A stretch of DNA of 38,755 nt from positions 1-38,755 of the forward strand of contig JBBRYP010000043.1 of NCBI GenBank assembly GCA_038237515.1, in the 5' to 3' direction. Below, piece after piece: positions 7,735 through 15,695 of this stretch; the first letter of the stretch is position 1, and each line of letters starts with the position of its first letter. Source of the stretch: JBBQDZ01 sp038237515 (GTDB taxonomy: Bacteria > Actinomycetota > Thermoleophilia > Gaiellales > Gaiellaceae). Below the pieces are notes generated by a model. It saw nothing but the letters and a program-made list of their open reading frames with translations, was not told the origin of the DNA and made no database searches. The translations under genes and the position numbers were made by a program.

Positions 7735-9189
7735 ATGGTAGCTGCGGGGCTCGTCCTCGCCGCGGTGGGACCGTCGGTCACACGCGCGCGCGAGGTGGAG
7801 GTTCGCTTCGTGTCGGACTCCGTCGCGCGCCGGCTCGGCGAGCGCGGCGCAGCCGGGCTCCTGCTCGCGGGCCGCGGGGGCCGCACGAGTCGGGCCGAGG
7901 CGCTCGCCCTGCTCGACCTCGACCCGTTCCCCTCCTGCGCCCCCGCCGCGGCGGAGACCTGTATCCGGATCGCGCTCTCGCTCCCGCCCTCCGGTCGAAG
8001 GCCGAATAACCGCTACCGCCTCGCCTTCACCGGCCGCGGCTACCACGGCCGCCTCGTCTCCGATCGGACGCGCGTCCCCGGTCTCGTGTCCATCGCCGAC
8101 ATCGCGCCGACCGTTCGTGCGCTCCGGGAAGGGCGGCGGCCGCCGGTCACCGCCGCCCCCGACGCCGACGCGCCGACCGATCTCACCGCACTCGACCACC
8201 GGATCGACCGGGCGCACGCCGTGCGGATACCGGCCGTCCTCCTGCTCATGCTCGTGCCGCTCGCCGCCGTCGTCGCAACGCTCCTTCTCCGATCGCCGCT
8301 CCTCGCGCGCGCGGCGCTCCTCGGCGTACCGTTCGCGCTCGCCGCCTCGCTCGTTGCCTCCGAGCAGGGCGTCGACGCGCCGTGGCTCGTGGCGCTCGCT
8401 GTCGGGCTCGCCGCCGGCCCGGCGGCGCTGACGGCGGCGGCGTTCCTGCGGAGGCCGCGCGAGCTCGTCCTGCCGTTCCTGGCCCTCTTCGGCCTCTACC
8501 TCGTCGACCTGACGAGTTCGAGCCCCTCGAACTCGCTGTCGGCGTTCGGACCGCACCTGGAGAGCGGCGGGCGCTTCTACGGGATCTCGAACCGAGTGGA
8601 GACGCTCCTGCTCGTGCCGGCGCTGCTTCCGCCCGCGCTCCTCGGCCTACGGGCGCTACCGGTGGCGGCCGGGCTGGCCTTCGCCACCGTCGGGCTCAGC
8701 GCCACGGGCGCTGACGGAGGCGGGATCCTCGTGCTGGCGGCCGCCTATCTCGTCCTCCTTCTCCGCGTGGCGAGGAAGCGGCTCACACCCCGCAACGCCG
8801 GAGCGGTGGCGCTCGCCGCAGCCGGGATCGCGCTCGCGCTCGTCGGCCTCGACGCGGCGGCGGGCGGTTCGAGCCACGTCACGCGCGCGGTCGGAAAGGG
8901 GCCTGCCGGCCTTGGAGGCGACCTCGCCCACCGCCTCCACATCTCTCTCGAGAGCGTCACCTCCTCAGCGCACCAGGCGTTCTTCTTCCTGCTCGGCGCC
9001 GGCTTCCTCGCGTGGCTGGCGACGGTGCGGCCGCGATCGCCCGTGCGGGACGCCCTGCTCGTGGCGCTCGTCGTCTCGCTCCTCGTCAACGACTCGCCCG
9101 TCGACGTCGCCGGATTCGGTGCGCTCTCGTGCGTCGTGCTCTGGAACTGGGAGCGCCTAGCTTCGTCCCCGGCGAGCACGCCGCGGTAA
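7735..9189 (+). CDS. Multi-pass membrane protein with an N-terminal extracytoplasmic domain
   Basis: 484 residues from the ATG at 7735 (MVAAGLVLAAVGPSVTRA, a signal-like helix). Residues about 20-150 form a soluble domain containing GYHGRLVSDRTRVPGLVSIADIAPTV, a segment reminiscent of alkaline-phosphatase-superfamily-like actinobacterial membrane proteins. The rest is eight or nine hydrophobic helices. Between them lies an extracytoplasmic loop with TSSSPSNSLSAFGPHLESGGRFYGISNRVETLLLVPALL. The FYGISN-x-x-E block between helices looks conserved, but I do not recognise a function. It runs up to the cytochrome gene with a 12-bp gap. Confidence 0.78.
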   Translation: MVAAGLVLAAVGPSVTRAREVEVRFVSDSVARRLGERGAAGLLLAGRGGRTSRAEALALLDLDPFPSCAPAAAETCIRIALSLPPSGRRPNNRYRLAFTGRGYHGRLVSDRTRVPGLVSIADIAPTVRALREGRRPPVTAAPDADAPTDLTALDHRIDRAHAVRIPAVLLLMLVPLAAVVATLLLRSPLLARAALLGVPFALAASLVASEQGVDAPWLVALAVGLAAGPAALTAAAFLRRPRELVLPFLALFGLYLVDLTSSSPSNSLSAFGPHLESGGRFYGISNRVETLLLVPALLPPALLGLRALPVAAGLAFATVGLSATGADGGGILVLAAAYLVLLLRVARKRLTPRNAGAVALAAAGIALALVGLDAAAGGSSHVTRAVGKGPAGLGGDLAHRLHISLESVTSSAHQAFFFLLGAGFLAWLATVRPRSPVRDALLVALVVSLLVNDSPVDVAGFGALSCVVLWNWERLASSPASTPR

Positions 9190-9200
9190 ACTCGCGCCCC

Positions 9201-9620
9201 GTGCGCCGGAGTGTCGTGACCGCCGTCCTCGCCGCAGGCGCGACCGCCTCCCTGCTCGCCGGCTGCGGCGCGGGCAAGGTCGCCGCTCCAACGGGTCCGG
9301 TCTACGGCAAGCCGCCGACGCAGGCAGCGGGCGATGCCACGGCCGGGAAGGCTGCATTCAACTCCAACGGATGCAACGCGTGCCACACCTACAAGCCCGC
9401 CGGCTCGACCGCGAAGGTAGGCCCCGATCTGGACAACCTCGCAGCGGATGCGAAGAAGGCGAACCAGGGCTCCGTCGCGGAGTACGCGAAGACCTCGATC
9501 GTCGATCCGAACGCCTACGTGGCGCCCGGCTACCCGAAAGGGGTGATGCCGAGCTTCCAGACCCTGCCGGCGAAGACGATCGCCAATCTCGTCGCTTTCC
9601 TCACCAAGCCGTCTTCCTGA
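9201..9620 (+). CDS. Lipoprotein monohaem cytochrome c
   Basis: 139 residues from the GTG at 9201. It begins with a lipoprotein signal (TAVLAAGATASLLAGCG; lipid-attached Cys at about residue 22). The haem-binding motif CNACH lies in the middle and the distal Met ligand is probably in KGVMPSFQTLP. It should be an electron carrier anchored to the outer face of the membrane. The length and layout match small class I cytochromes c. No oxidase or reductase gene is adjacent, so the redox partner is unknown. Confidence 0.85.
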   Translation: MRRSVVTAVLAAGATASLLAGCGAGKVAAPTGPVYGKPPTQAAGDATAGKAAFNSNGCNACHTYKPAGSTAKVGPDLDNLAADAKKANQGSVAEYAKTSIVDPNAYVAPGYPKGVMPSFQTLPAKTIANLVAFLTKPSS

Positions 9621-10447
9621 GGACGCTTCCTCCGGGCTTCCCGAAGTCGGTCGAGGCGTTCGCCTGCGACCTCGACCGGACGCTGATCGGGGAGGATGCC
9701 GAGCTTCGGCCGCGCACGCGAGCCGCCTTGCACGCGGCGCGTGACGCGGGAGCGCACGTCGTCCTCGTCACCGGGAGGATGTTCCGGTCGGTGCGGCCCT
9801 ACGCGCTCGAGGCCGGCATCGAAGATCCGGTCGTCTGCTACCAGGGTGCGGTGGTCGCGGAGCCCCGCAGCGGGCGCTGGCTGCGGCACGAGCCGATCGC
9901 CCTCGAGCCGGCGCGCGAGGCGATCGCGGCCGTGCAGGAGGAGGGCTACGAGCTCAACTGCTACGTCGACGACGACCTCTGCGTGTCGGCGATCACGCCC
10001 GACGCGCGCCGCTACGCCGACTTCCAGCACCTACCGCTCCACGAGGTCGGCCCCCTGCTCGCCTGGCTCGACCGCCCGCCGACGAAGCTCGTCGTCATCG
10101 GCGACCCGCTCGAGCTCGACGACCTCGAGCTGCGCCTGAAGGCGCGCTTCGACGGCCGCCTGTACATCTCGAAGTCGCTGCCCTACTTCCTCGAGCTCGC
10201 GAGCCCCGACGTGACGAAAGGCTCCGGCCTCGCCTTCCTCGCAAACCACGTCGGCTTCGGGCGCGCAGCGACCGTCGCGTTCGGCGACGGGGAGAACGAC
10301 GTCGAGCTGCTCGAATGGGCGGCCTACGGCGTCGCCGTCGAGAACGCGCACGAGCGAGTGAAGGCGGTTGCCGACTTCGTCTGCCCGCCCGTCACCGAAG
10401 AAGGTGTCGCTCAGGTGATCGAGGCCTACCTAGACTCCCGCGGATGA
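9617..10447 (+). CDS. HAD-superfamily (Cof/IIB type) phosphatase, apparent CTG start
   Basis: About 276 residues. Motif I is ACDLDRTLIG (nucleophile Asp then Asp), motif II is VLVTGR, motif III includes DVTKGSGL with its Lys, and motif IV is FGDGENDVELL. This is the full catalytic set of Cof-like HAD phosphatases, which dephosphorylate sugar phosphates, FMN-like compounds and similar. There is no ATG, GTG or TTG in frame between 9381 and motif I; the only nearby in-frame candidate is CTG at 9617. That codon overlaps the cytochrome stop (CTGA) in the way ATGA/GTGA junctions do elsewhere in this window. The C-terminus overlaps serS by four bases. Confidence 0.82.
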   Translation: MRTLPPGFPKSVEAFACDLDRTLIGEDAELRPRTRAALHAARDAGAHVVLVTGRMFRSVRPYALEAGIEDPVVCYQGAVVAEPRSGRWLRHEPIALEPAREAIAAVQEEGYELNCYVDDDLCVSAITPDARRYADFQHLPLHEVGPLLAWLDRPPTKLVVIGDPLELDDLELRLKARFDGRLYISKSLPYFLELASPDVTKGSGLAFLANHVGFGRAATVAFGDGENDVELLEWAAYGVAVENAHERVKAVADFVCPPVTEEGVAQVIEAYLDSRG

Positions 10448-11679
10448 TCGACCTTCGGGCCGCCCGCGCCGATCCGGGGGCGCTGCGCACCGCGCTGGCC
10501 CGCAAGGGCGCCGCCGACCTCGGCGATGCCCTGCTCGTCGCCGACGCGCGCTGGCGGGAGCTGGAGACGCGTGCGGGCGAGCTGCGCGCGCGCCGAAAGC
10601 TCTCGGGCAGGCCGACGGCCGAGCAGCTGGAGGAGCTCAACCGGACGAAGGCCGAGCTGCAGCACGTCGAGGAGGAGCTAGGTCGGGTCGATTCCGAGCG
10701 CCAGGAGCTCTGGGACCGGGTGCCGAACCCGCCCGATCCGTCCGCGCCCGACGGTGCTATCGAGGAGGACGCAGTCGAGCTCCGGCGGGTGGGCCGGCCG
10801 CGCGAGCTGGGCTTCCGGCCTCTCGACCACGTCGAGCTCGCTGCCGGAGGGATCGACCTCGAGCGCGGCGCGCGGCTCTCCGGCTCCCGGTTCGCCTACC
10901 GTCTGGGCGACGTCGCGCTACTCGAGCTCGCGCTCTACCGGTGGGCGCTCGAGCGGGTGACGGCGAAGGGCTTCGTGCCGGTGCTCCCGCCCGTGCTCGT
11001 GCGGGAACGCGCGATGTACGGCACGGGCTTTCTTCCCACCGAGGACGTCAACCTCTACCACGTCGAGCGCGACGAGCTCTACCTCACGGGCACCTCCGAG
11101 GTGGCCCTCGCCGGGCTGCACATGGAGGAGATCCTCGAGGCCGAGGAGCTCCCACTCCGCTACGCCGGGTACTCGACGAACTTCCGCCGCGAGGCGGGCG
11201 CGGCGGGCAGGGACACGCGCGGGATGCTCCGCGTCCACCAGTTCGACAAGGTGGAGATGTTCGTCTTCTGCAAGCCCGAGGACTCGCCGGAGTGGCACGA
11301 CCGCCTGCTCGCGATCGAGGAGGAGCTCGCCGGCGAGCTCGGCGTCCCTTACCGTGTCGTCAACGTGGCGGCCGGCGACCTCGGCGCCTCGGCGGCGAAG
11401 AAGTACGACGTCGAGGCGTGGTTTCCGAGCCAGGACCGCTACCGCGAGATCACCTCCACCTCGAACACGACCGACTACCAGGCGCGACGTCTCGAGATCC
11501 GGTTCCGTCGCGAAGGCAAGCCCGAGCTCGTCCACACGGTGAACGGCACGGCGGTGACTGCCCGCGTGCTGCTCGCGGTGCTCGAGAACTTCCAGGACGC
11601 CGCCGGCGGAGTCGCCGTCCCCCCGGCGCTCGTCGCGGCGGGCGCGCCGGCGCGGATCGGCCGTCGAGAGCCAGCCTGA
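10444..11679 (+). CDS. serS: Seryl-tRNA synthetase
   Basis: 411 residues from the ATG at 10444 (MIDLRAARADPGALRTALARKG). The N-terminal coiled-coil arm spans about residues 30-100. The class II catalytic core follows: LTGTSEVALAGLHMEE and FRREAGAAGRDTRGMLRVHQFDKVE (motif 2 region), then EITSTSNTTDYQARR and the motif 3 region HTVNGTAVTARVLLAVLENFQ. It charges tRNA-Ser with serine in the cytosol. It overlaps the HAD gene by four bases and is the last gene before the lanthipeptide locus, where base composition changes. Confidence 0.97.
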   Translation: MIDLRAARADPGALRTALARKGAADLGDALLVADARWRELETRAGELRARRKLSGRPTAEQLEELNRTKAELQHVEEELGRVDSERQELWDRVPNPPDPSAPDGAIEEDAVELRRVGRPRELGFRPLDHVELAAGGIDLERGARLSGSRFAYRLGDVALLELALYRWALERVTAKGFVPVLPPVLVRERAMYGTGFLPTEDVNLYHVERDELYLTGTSEVALAGLHMEEILEAEELPLRYAGYSTNFRREAGAAGRDTRGMLRVHQFDKVEMFVFCKPEDSPEWHDRLLAIEEELAGELGVPYRVVNVAAGDLGASAAKKYDVEAWFPSQDRYREITSTSNTTDYQARRLEIRFRREGKPELVHTVNGTAVTARVLLAVLENFQDAAGGVAVPPALVAAGAPARIGRREPA

Positions 11680-11751
11680 GCGCTTCGAACTACCGGAGAG
11701 TGGTGAGCCTCGGCAGACTCCTCGATCGATGAGGCAAGGGGTGCCTGCGAT

Positions 11752-14637
11752 GTGGGCGAGCAGGCCCGCGTCGCACGTGCTGACGACGGCGGGCATACTC
11801 GGCCGGTGGGTCGGGCGGATCTCACATCGGCTCCGCGAGATGGTGTTCGGCCCGAGCCGGATCCGATTCGCCGACTGATCGACGAACGCATCCCCTGGGC
11901 TATTCACGGCTCGGTTTTCAGCCAGCAGTCGTTTGGCACCGGTCCCATGCTTGCTCAGGGCTGGAAGTTGCACGTCTCCGCCACTCCGTCCTCAGCCGTT
12001 CCAGTGCTCGACGCCGCGCTCGAGGTGCTTCTCGACGAAGGCGCGCGCTTCAAATTGGTGAACTCGATCGATCTCCTCACCATGCTCAACGCTGGGCACT
12101 TCGGCCTGTCCCAGATCGGGAAATACATCACCGTCTACCCGAGCGATAGCGCTCAGGCGGTCAGACTGGCTACCGCATTGGACAAGGTCACGAGCGGCTG
12201 TCGGGGGCCGCGTGTGCCCACGGACCGCCCATTGAGGCCCGACAGTCTCATCCACTACCGCTACGGCGCCATGCATCGAGAACCGGAGGCGGATATCGAG
12301 AGCGAGGCGGCATTCGCCGGTTATGACCTGTTGGACTCGGCCGGCCGTCTGACCAACGATTTCCGTTTGCACTACTACCTGCCGCCTCCGGCCGGAATTA
12401 CCGATCCCTTCGAGATCGCCGGCGCGTATGTTCCCCGGCCAGCTCGGAGTCTCCTGCTCGACGGGCGATACCTGGTTGTCAACGGGCTGTCGCAGGGGCT
12501 CCGCGGAGGCGTCTTCCGTGCAATCGACCTGGGTGCCACACCGGCCCGCTTCTGCCTGTTGAAGGAGGCATGGCACGACGTCAGTGTCGATCAGTATGGC
12601 CGAGACGCACGCGACTGGCTCGTGAACGAGGAGCAGATACTCGTACGATACGAGGGCTCTCCCTTACTCCCCCGGTTCTACGGCAGCTTCGATCTCGACA
12701 ACAACCATTACATCGCGATCGAGTACATCGAAGGCACGACACTCGCCGAAGTTCTCTCGGACAGCCACTCGACCGATGACGGGCTCAGCATTGCGGAGAT
12801 TCTCGCCGTCGGCCGAGAGACTGCCGAGGCCCTGGCACAGTTGCATGAGCTGGGGTTGGTGTTCCGTGATTTCAGTCCGGCCAACGTCATCGCAACGCCG
12901 GACGGCGGCTATCGGCTAATCGACTTCGGCAACACCTTCGATTTGCGGAAGGATGGCGCCGCTTCGATCGGCGGGGGCACGCCGCCCTTCTACCCGCGTG
13001 AGCAATTCGATCGCGAACCTCCGGCGCACGCAGATGATATTTTCGCCTGGGGCGCCGTCCTGCATTACCTGTGCTGCGGCGTTGCGTCGCTCGCGGATGC
13101 CCCGGCGGAGGACTACGGCCTCCGGCCTTTCGCCCGTAGGCCGGTCATCGAATTGTGTCCTGCGTTTCCGCCGCTGCTTGCCGCCGTCATCGATCGGGCC
13201 GTTGCCTGGGAACGGGCAGACCGCTTTGCGACCATGCGAGAGGCGCATCTCGCATTTGCCCAGGCCATCGAAGAGCTCGCGGCGAGGCCGTCGCGCGTGC
13301 CGGCTGCGCCACACGAGAACCCACCGACGACGGACGAAGAGCCGACGGGGAGTGCGTCGAGCCGTGCCGAGTTGACCCGTCTGGCTCGCGAGGTCGGAGA
13401 TGCGCTTTGCGCCGAAGCGAAGGAGCGCGGCGGCGGCCTCTGCTGGGCCACGCGGAACGAGTTGAGTAACAGAACCGAATATGAGCCCGATCTGTACTCG
13501 GGTGCTGCAGGCATCGGCCTGTTCCTAGCGGAGCTGTCACGCGCGACCGGCGAGCCGTCCTACGCGGAGGCTGCCCGAGGGGCGGCGCGCTGGCTCGCCG
13601 GCCCAACCTGGGGCCGCGGACGCGCTCAGCACGGCCTGCATTGTGGGGAGCCCGGCGTCAGCTACTTCTTCCTTTGCCTGGCGGAGCTGCTCGATGAGCC
13701 GGGCTTCGTCACGGCGGCCGAGCTGCGAATGCGCCGGCTGCAAGGCGTGCCCTTCGCGACGGCCGACCTGACCCATGGTGCGGCCGGAACCATTCTGGGA
13801 TTGATTGATCTTCACCGCGTCACGGGCGAGTCCGTCTATCTGGCGGCGGCCCGGACCGCCGGCGACGAGCTGGTTCGGAGCGCCTTGTCCGGCCCCGGAG
13901 GCTGCCCCGGTTGCTACTGGGACGTCGCACCCCCCACCCCCGGCGGGTTCGGCGTCCCCTATCTCGGACTTCTACACGGCGCCGCCGGCATCGGCCTGGC
14001 GCTGGCGCAGCTCGCCAGGGCCACGGGTGTGGAGCTGTACCTCGAAGTCGCCGAGGATGCCGCAGAACTGCTCCTGGCGCAAGCCCGTTCCGAGCGACCC
14101 GCCACCTTCGAAGCCATTGACTCGGACGATGAGTGCCTAACGTGGCCGCGCCGGCTCGGCGACGACGCCCCTGGGTTGCAAGCCCACTGTCACGGCGCCG
14201 GCGGCATCGCCCAGTTCTTCCTCCACCTGGAAGGTCTTGCGTCTGATCCCCGCTATCGAAATGCAGGTCGGCAGGCCGCGCGTACTGTCCTGGCTCAACG
14301 GAGGCACGAGTCGCGCTCCTGCCTCTGCCACGGCCTGACGGGCACGGGGCACCTCCTCCTGGACTGCTATCAGGCGTTTGGCGATTCGCAGTGGCTCGAG
14401 TTGGCGCTCGAGTGCGGCGTTCAGCTGCAGCGCTTCCGTGATCCCGAACGAATGGGCGTCTACAGAACGAGCCGCGAGGGCGTTGCCTCTCCAGATCTCA
14501 TGTTAGGCTACGCTGGCGTTGGCAGCTTGTTGATCCGGTTGGCTAATCCCAAGACGTCGGTCGAGATCGTTCTCGGCCGGGCCGCCGTGCTTCCAGGAAC
14601 GAGGCGTGACGAGCTTTTCGCAAGGAGGAGTGCCTGA
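11752..14637 (+). CDS. lanL: Class IV-like lanthipeptide synthetase (lyase-kinase-LanC cyclase)
   Basis: A 961-residue three-domain enzyme. Residues about 45-220 form the phosphoSer/phosphoThr lyase-like domain (GWKLHVSATPSSAVPVLDAAL, IGKYITVYPSDSAQA, HYRYGAM). Residues about 235-510 form the kinase: Lys271 in LLKEAW, catalytic loop FRDFSPANVI with Asp373, and DFGN with Asp391. Residues about 540-930 form the LanC cyclase with five HG-type repeats, His675 in LTHGAAG, and predicted zinc ligands Cys813 (HCHGAGG), Cys859 and His860 (CLCHGLTG). The three zinc ligands separate class IV from class III synthetases, which lack them. It phosphorylates, eliminates and cyclises Ser/Thr with Cys in the coupled precursor. 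Start GTG 11752 is tentative, as the first 36 residues look unconserved. Codons are visibly less GC-rich than those of its neighbours, suggesting transfer. Confidence 0.92.
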   Translation: MGEQARVARADDGGHTRPVGRADLTSAPRDGVRPEPDPIRRLIDERIPWAIHGSVFSQQSFGTGPMLAQGWKLHVSATPSSAVPVLDAALEVLLDEGARFKLVNSIDLLTMLNAGHFGLSQIGKYITVYPSDSAQAVRLATALDKVTSGCRGPRVPTDRPLRPDSLIHYRYGAMHREPEADIESEAAFAGYDLLDSAGRLTNDFRLHYYLPPPAGITDPFEIAGAYVPRPARSLLLDGRYLVVNGLSQGLRGGVFRAIDLGATPARFCLLKEAWHDVSVDQYGRDARDWLVNEEQILVRYEGSPLLPRFYGSFDLDNNHYIAIEYIEGTTLAEVLSDSHSTDDGLSIAEILAVGRETAEALAQLHELGLVFRDFSPANVIATPDGGYRLIDFGNTFDLRKDGAASIGGGTPPFYPREQFDREPPAHADDIFAWGAVLHYLCCGVASLADAPAEDYGLRPFARRPVIELCPAFPPLLAAVIDRAVAWERADRFATMREAHLAFAQAIEELAARPSRVPAAPHENPPTTDEEPTGSASSRAELTRLAREVGDALCAEAKERGGGLCWATRNELSNRTEYEPDLYSGAAGIGLFLAELSRATGEPSYAEAARGAARWLAGPTWGRGRAQHGLHCGEPGVSYFFLCLAELLDEPGFVTAAELRMRRLQGVPFATADLTHGAAGTILGLIDLHRVTGESVYLAAARTAGDELVRSALSGPGGCPGCYWDVAPPTPGGFGVPYLGLLHGAAGIGLALAQLARATGVELYLEVAEDAAELLLAQARSERPATFEAIDSDDECLTWPRRLGDDAPGLQAHCHGAGGIAQFFLHLEGLASDPRYRNAGRQAARTVLAQRRHESRSCLCHGLTGTGHLLLDCYQAFGDSQWLELALECGVQLQRFRDPERMGVYRTSREGVASPDLMLGYAGVGSLLIRLANPKTSVEIVLGRAAVLPGTRRDELFARRSA
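14622..14630 (+). promoter_or_regulatory. Strong ribosome binding site of the lanthipeptide precursor
   Basis: AAGGAGGAG lies six bases before the precursor ATG and inside the last codons of the synthetase gene. It is close to an ideal Shine-Dalgarno sequence. Together with the TGATG stop-start junction, this should give high, coupled translation of the peptide relative to the enzyme. Confidence 0.8.
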
Positions 14638-14924
14638 TGTCGGACGGAGAGTTTCACAGGCTTCTCGATAGATTGAACGGAGACGCAGGTTTTCGAGAGC
14701 GCTTTCAGCACGATATTCCTGGCGCCATTTCGAAGCTTGCTTTTAGTCCGGCCCAACGCGTTGCGTTCGCAGCAAATGACGAGGATGCGCTGCGCCGCTT
14801 GGCGGGCACCGGTGTCGGCATACAATTCGACGCAGCCAAGGGCTGGTTCAGCCGGCTCCTTTGCACGAGGTGGTTCTGCGGTCCCGGTGGCACCAGGGAC
14901 TGGCAGTGTCCTAAGAAGCCGTAA
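14637..14924 (+). CDS. lanA: Lanthipeptide precursor peptide with a three-ring core
   Basis: 95 residues. Its ATG shares the A of the synthetase stop (TGATG). The leader (about residues 1-57) is a charged helix: FHRLLDRLNGDAGFRERF, D-I-P-G-A, then NDEDALRRLAG. This is the D-x-x-F-R-x-x-F-x-x-D pattern seen in several RiPP leaders. The C-terminal part holds exactly three Cys, and each is preceded by one Ser/Thr: Ser72-Cys76, Thr77-Cys81 and Thr86-Cys91. The only Thr between the leader helix and this part is Thr58, at the leader end. Three (methyl)lanthionine rings, two of i+4 and one of i+5, are therefore predicted. The core is aromatic and cationic, with three Trp and a KKP tail. No protease or exporter gene is adjacent. 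Confidence 0.87.
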   Translation: MSDGEFHRLLDRLNGDAGFRERFQHDIPGAISKLAFSPAQRVAFAANDEDALRRLAGTGVGIQFDAAKGWFSRLLCTRWFCGPGGTRDWQCPKKP

Positions 14925-15063
14925 CCAGATCTAGCACCAGTTTTTCACCCCAAGAGGCGCTCGGGGAGCGCGCAGGGGCCTCGCCGCATTTCGCGACACG
15001 CGGTGACCTGGAGCTCGTCGAGCCGTTCTTGACCTCACAGAGCTGTCCGCTTGAATCGTCGAC
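14925..15063. other. Spacer after the lanthipeptide locus
   Basis: About 140 bp with no gene seen. It contains a short T-run (GTTTTTC near 14940) just after the precursor stop, but no convincing stem precedes it, so I do not call a terminator. Confidence 0.35.
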
Positions 15064-15274
15064 GTGGCCGAAAACCCCCTCGACGCCCTGAAGCGGCGCG
15101 ACCTGGAGCGGCATCTGCTCGAGCACGGCGTGCGGTTGCTTCGCGAGGGCGGCAATCACAGCTTCTGGGGCTTCGATCCCGACGGCGTTGCCAGGTCATC
15201 GTGAGATCGACTTTGGACACGCCCGGAAGATCTGTCGTGATCTCGACATCCCACCGCTTACCGGTCCGCGCTGA
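15064..15274 (+). pseudogene. Frameshifted hicA-like toxin gene
   Basis: From about 15064 the frame reads LKRRDLERHLLEHG and LLREGGNHSFWGFDPDG, the HicA mRNA-interferase fold with its essential His in GNHS. It stops at 15202-15204. The rest continues in another frame from 15194: GHREIDFGHARKICRDLDIPP, with a stop at 15272-15274. This is the expected HicA C-terminus. A small indel near 15190 therefore splits one HicA, which is normally 60-80 residues. No hicB antitoxin partner is visible on either side. HicA toxins cleave mRNA; this one should be dead. Confidence 0.75.
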
Positions 15275-15314
15275 GCTCTTGCGGCTCGCTGATACACGGC
15301 CACGAGAGTCCCCC

Positions 15315-15625
15315 ATGCGCCTGCGCTGCACGCCGAAGATGCTCACTCTCCTCGGAGTGCGGACGGCTGCGCCTGTCGAGGCGGTCCCCACGGACACCGA
15401 CTGATACCTCAACCTCCTCTGGGTCGAGCGTCGAAAGTGCCTGCTCACCCATGTCGGCACGCTATTCCCGATCTTCATCGCGGACGTTCGGTAGGCGGAT
15501 CTTCTCCCGATCGGTCTCTATGTCGTGCCCGTGATCGAGGAACAATTGCGCTCCGAGGAACTTGCTCCCGACGTGCTCGGTCGGCTGGATGCGGAGGCGG
15601 TCGAACTCGCGAAGACAGCAGGCTG
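15315..15625 (+). pseudogene. DUF6933-like gene with two in-frame stops
   Basis: One continuous frame from the ATG at 15315 reads MRLRCTPKMLTLLGV, a TGA at 15402-15404, YLNLLWVERRKCLLTH, GTLFPIFIADVR, a TAG at 15492-15494, then IEEQLRSEELAPDVLGRLDAEAVELAKTA. Filling the stops with W and K gives a protein that fits what I recall of DUF6933: D-W-Y-x-N-L-L, R-R-K-C-L-L-x-T-H, T-L-F, V-R-K-A-D-L. The function of that family is unknown. The frame then runs, without a further stop, into the M20 peptidase gene, so an automated start call for the peptidase could wrongly include its tail. Confidence 0.65.
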
Positions 15626-15695
15626 TGAGTGCCGGAAGGGGGGAGCAGCGCGTGCGAGCGTCTCGTACGCTTTCTCACCGGCAAGCGGGCCTCTG

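Noticed and set aside
6858..8556. Long antisense frames over htpX and the membrane protein
   Set aside because: Compositional shadows of high-GC coding DNA, lacking motifs and ribosome binding sites.
14925..14960. Rho-independent terminator after the precursor gene
   Set aside because: A T-run is present, but no convincing stem precedes it.
15525..15695. N-terminal extension of the M20 peptidase
   Set aside because: This stretch belongs to the decayed DUF6933-like gene and only happens to be in frame; the peptidase family begins at MSQTIPDD.
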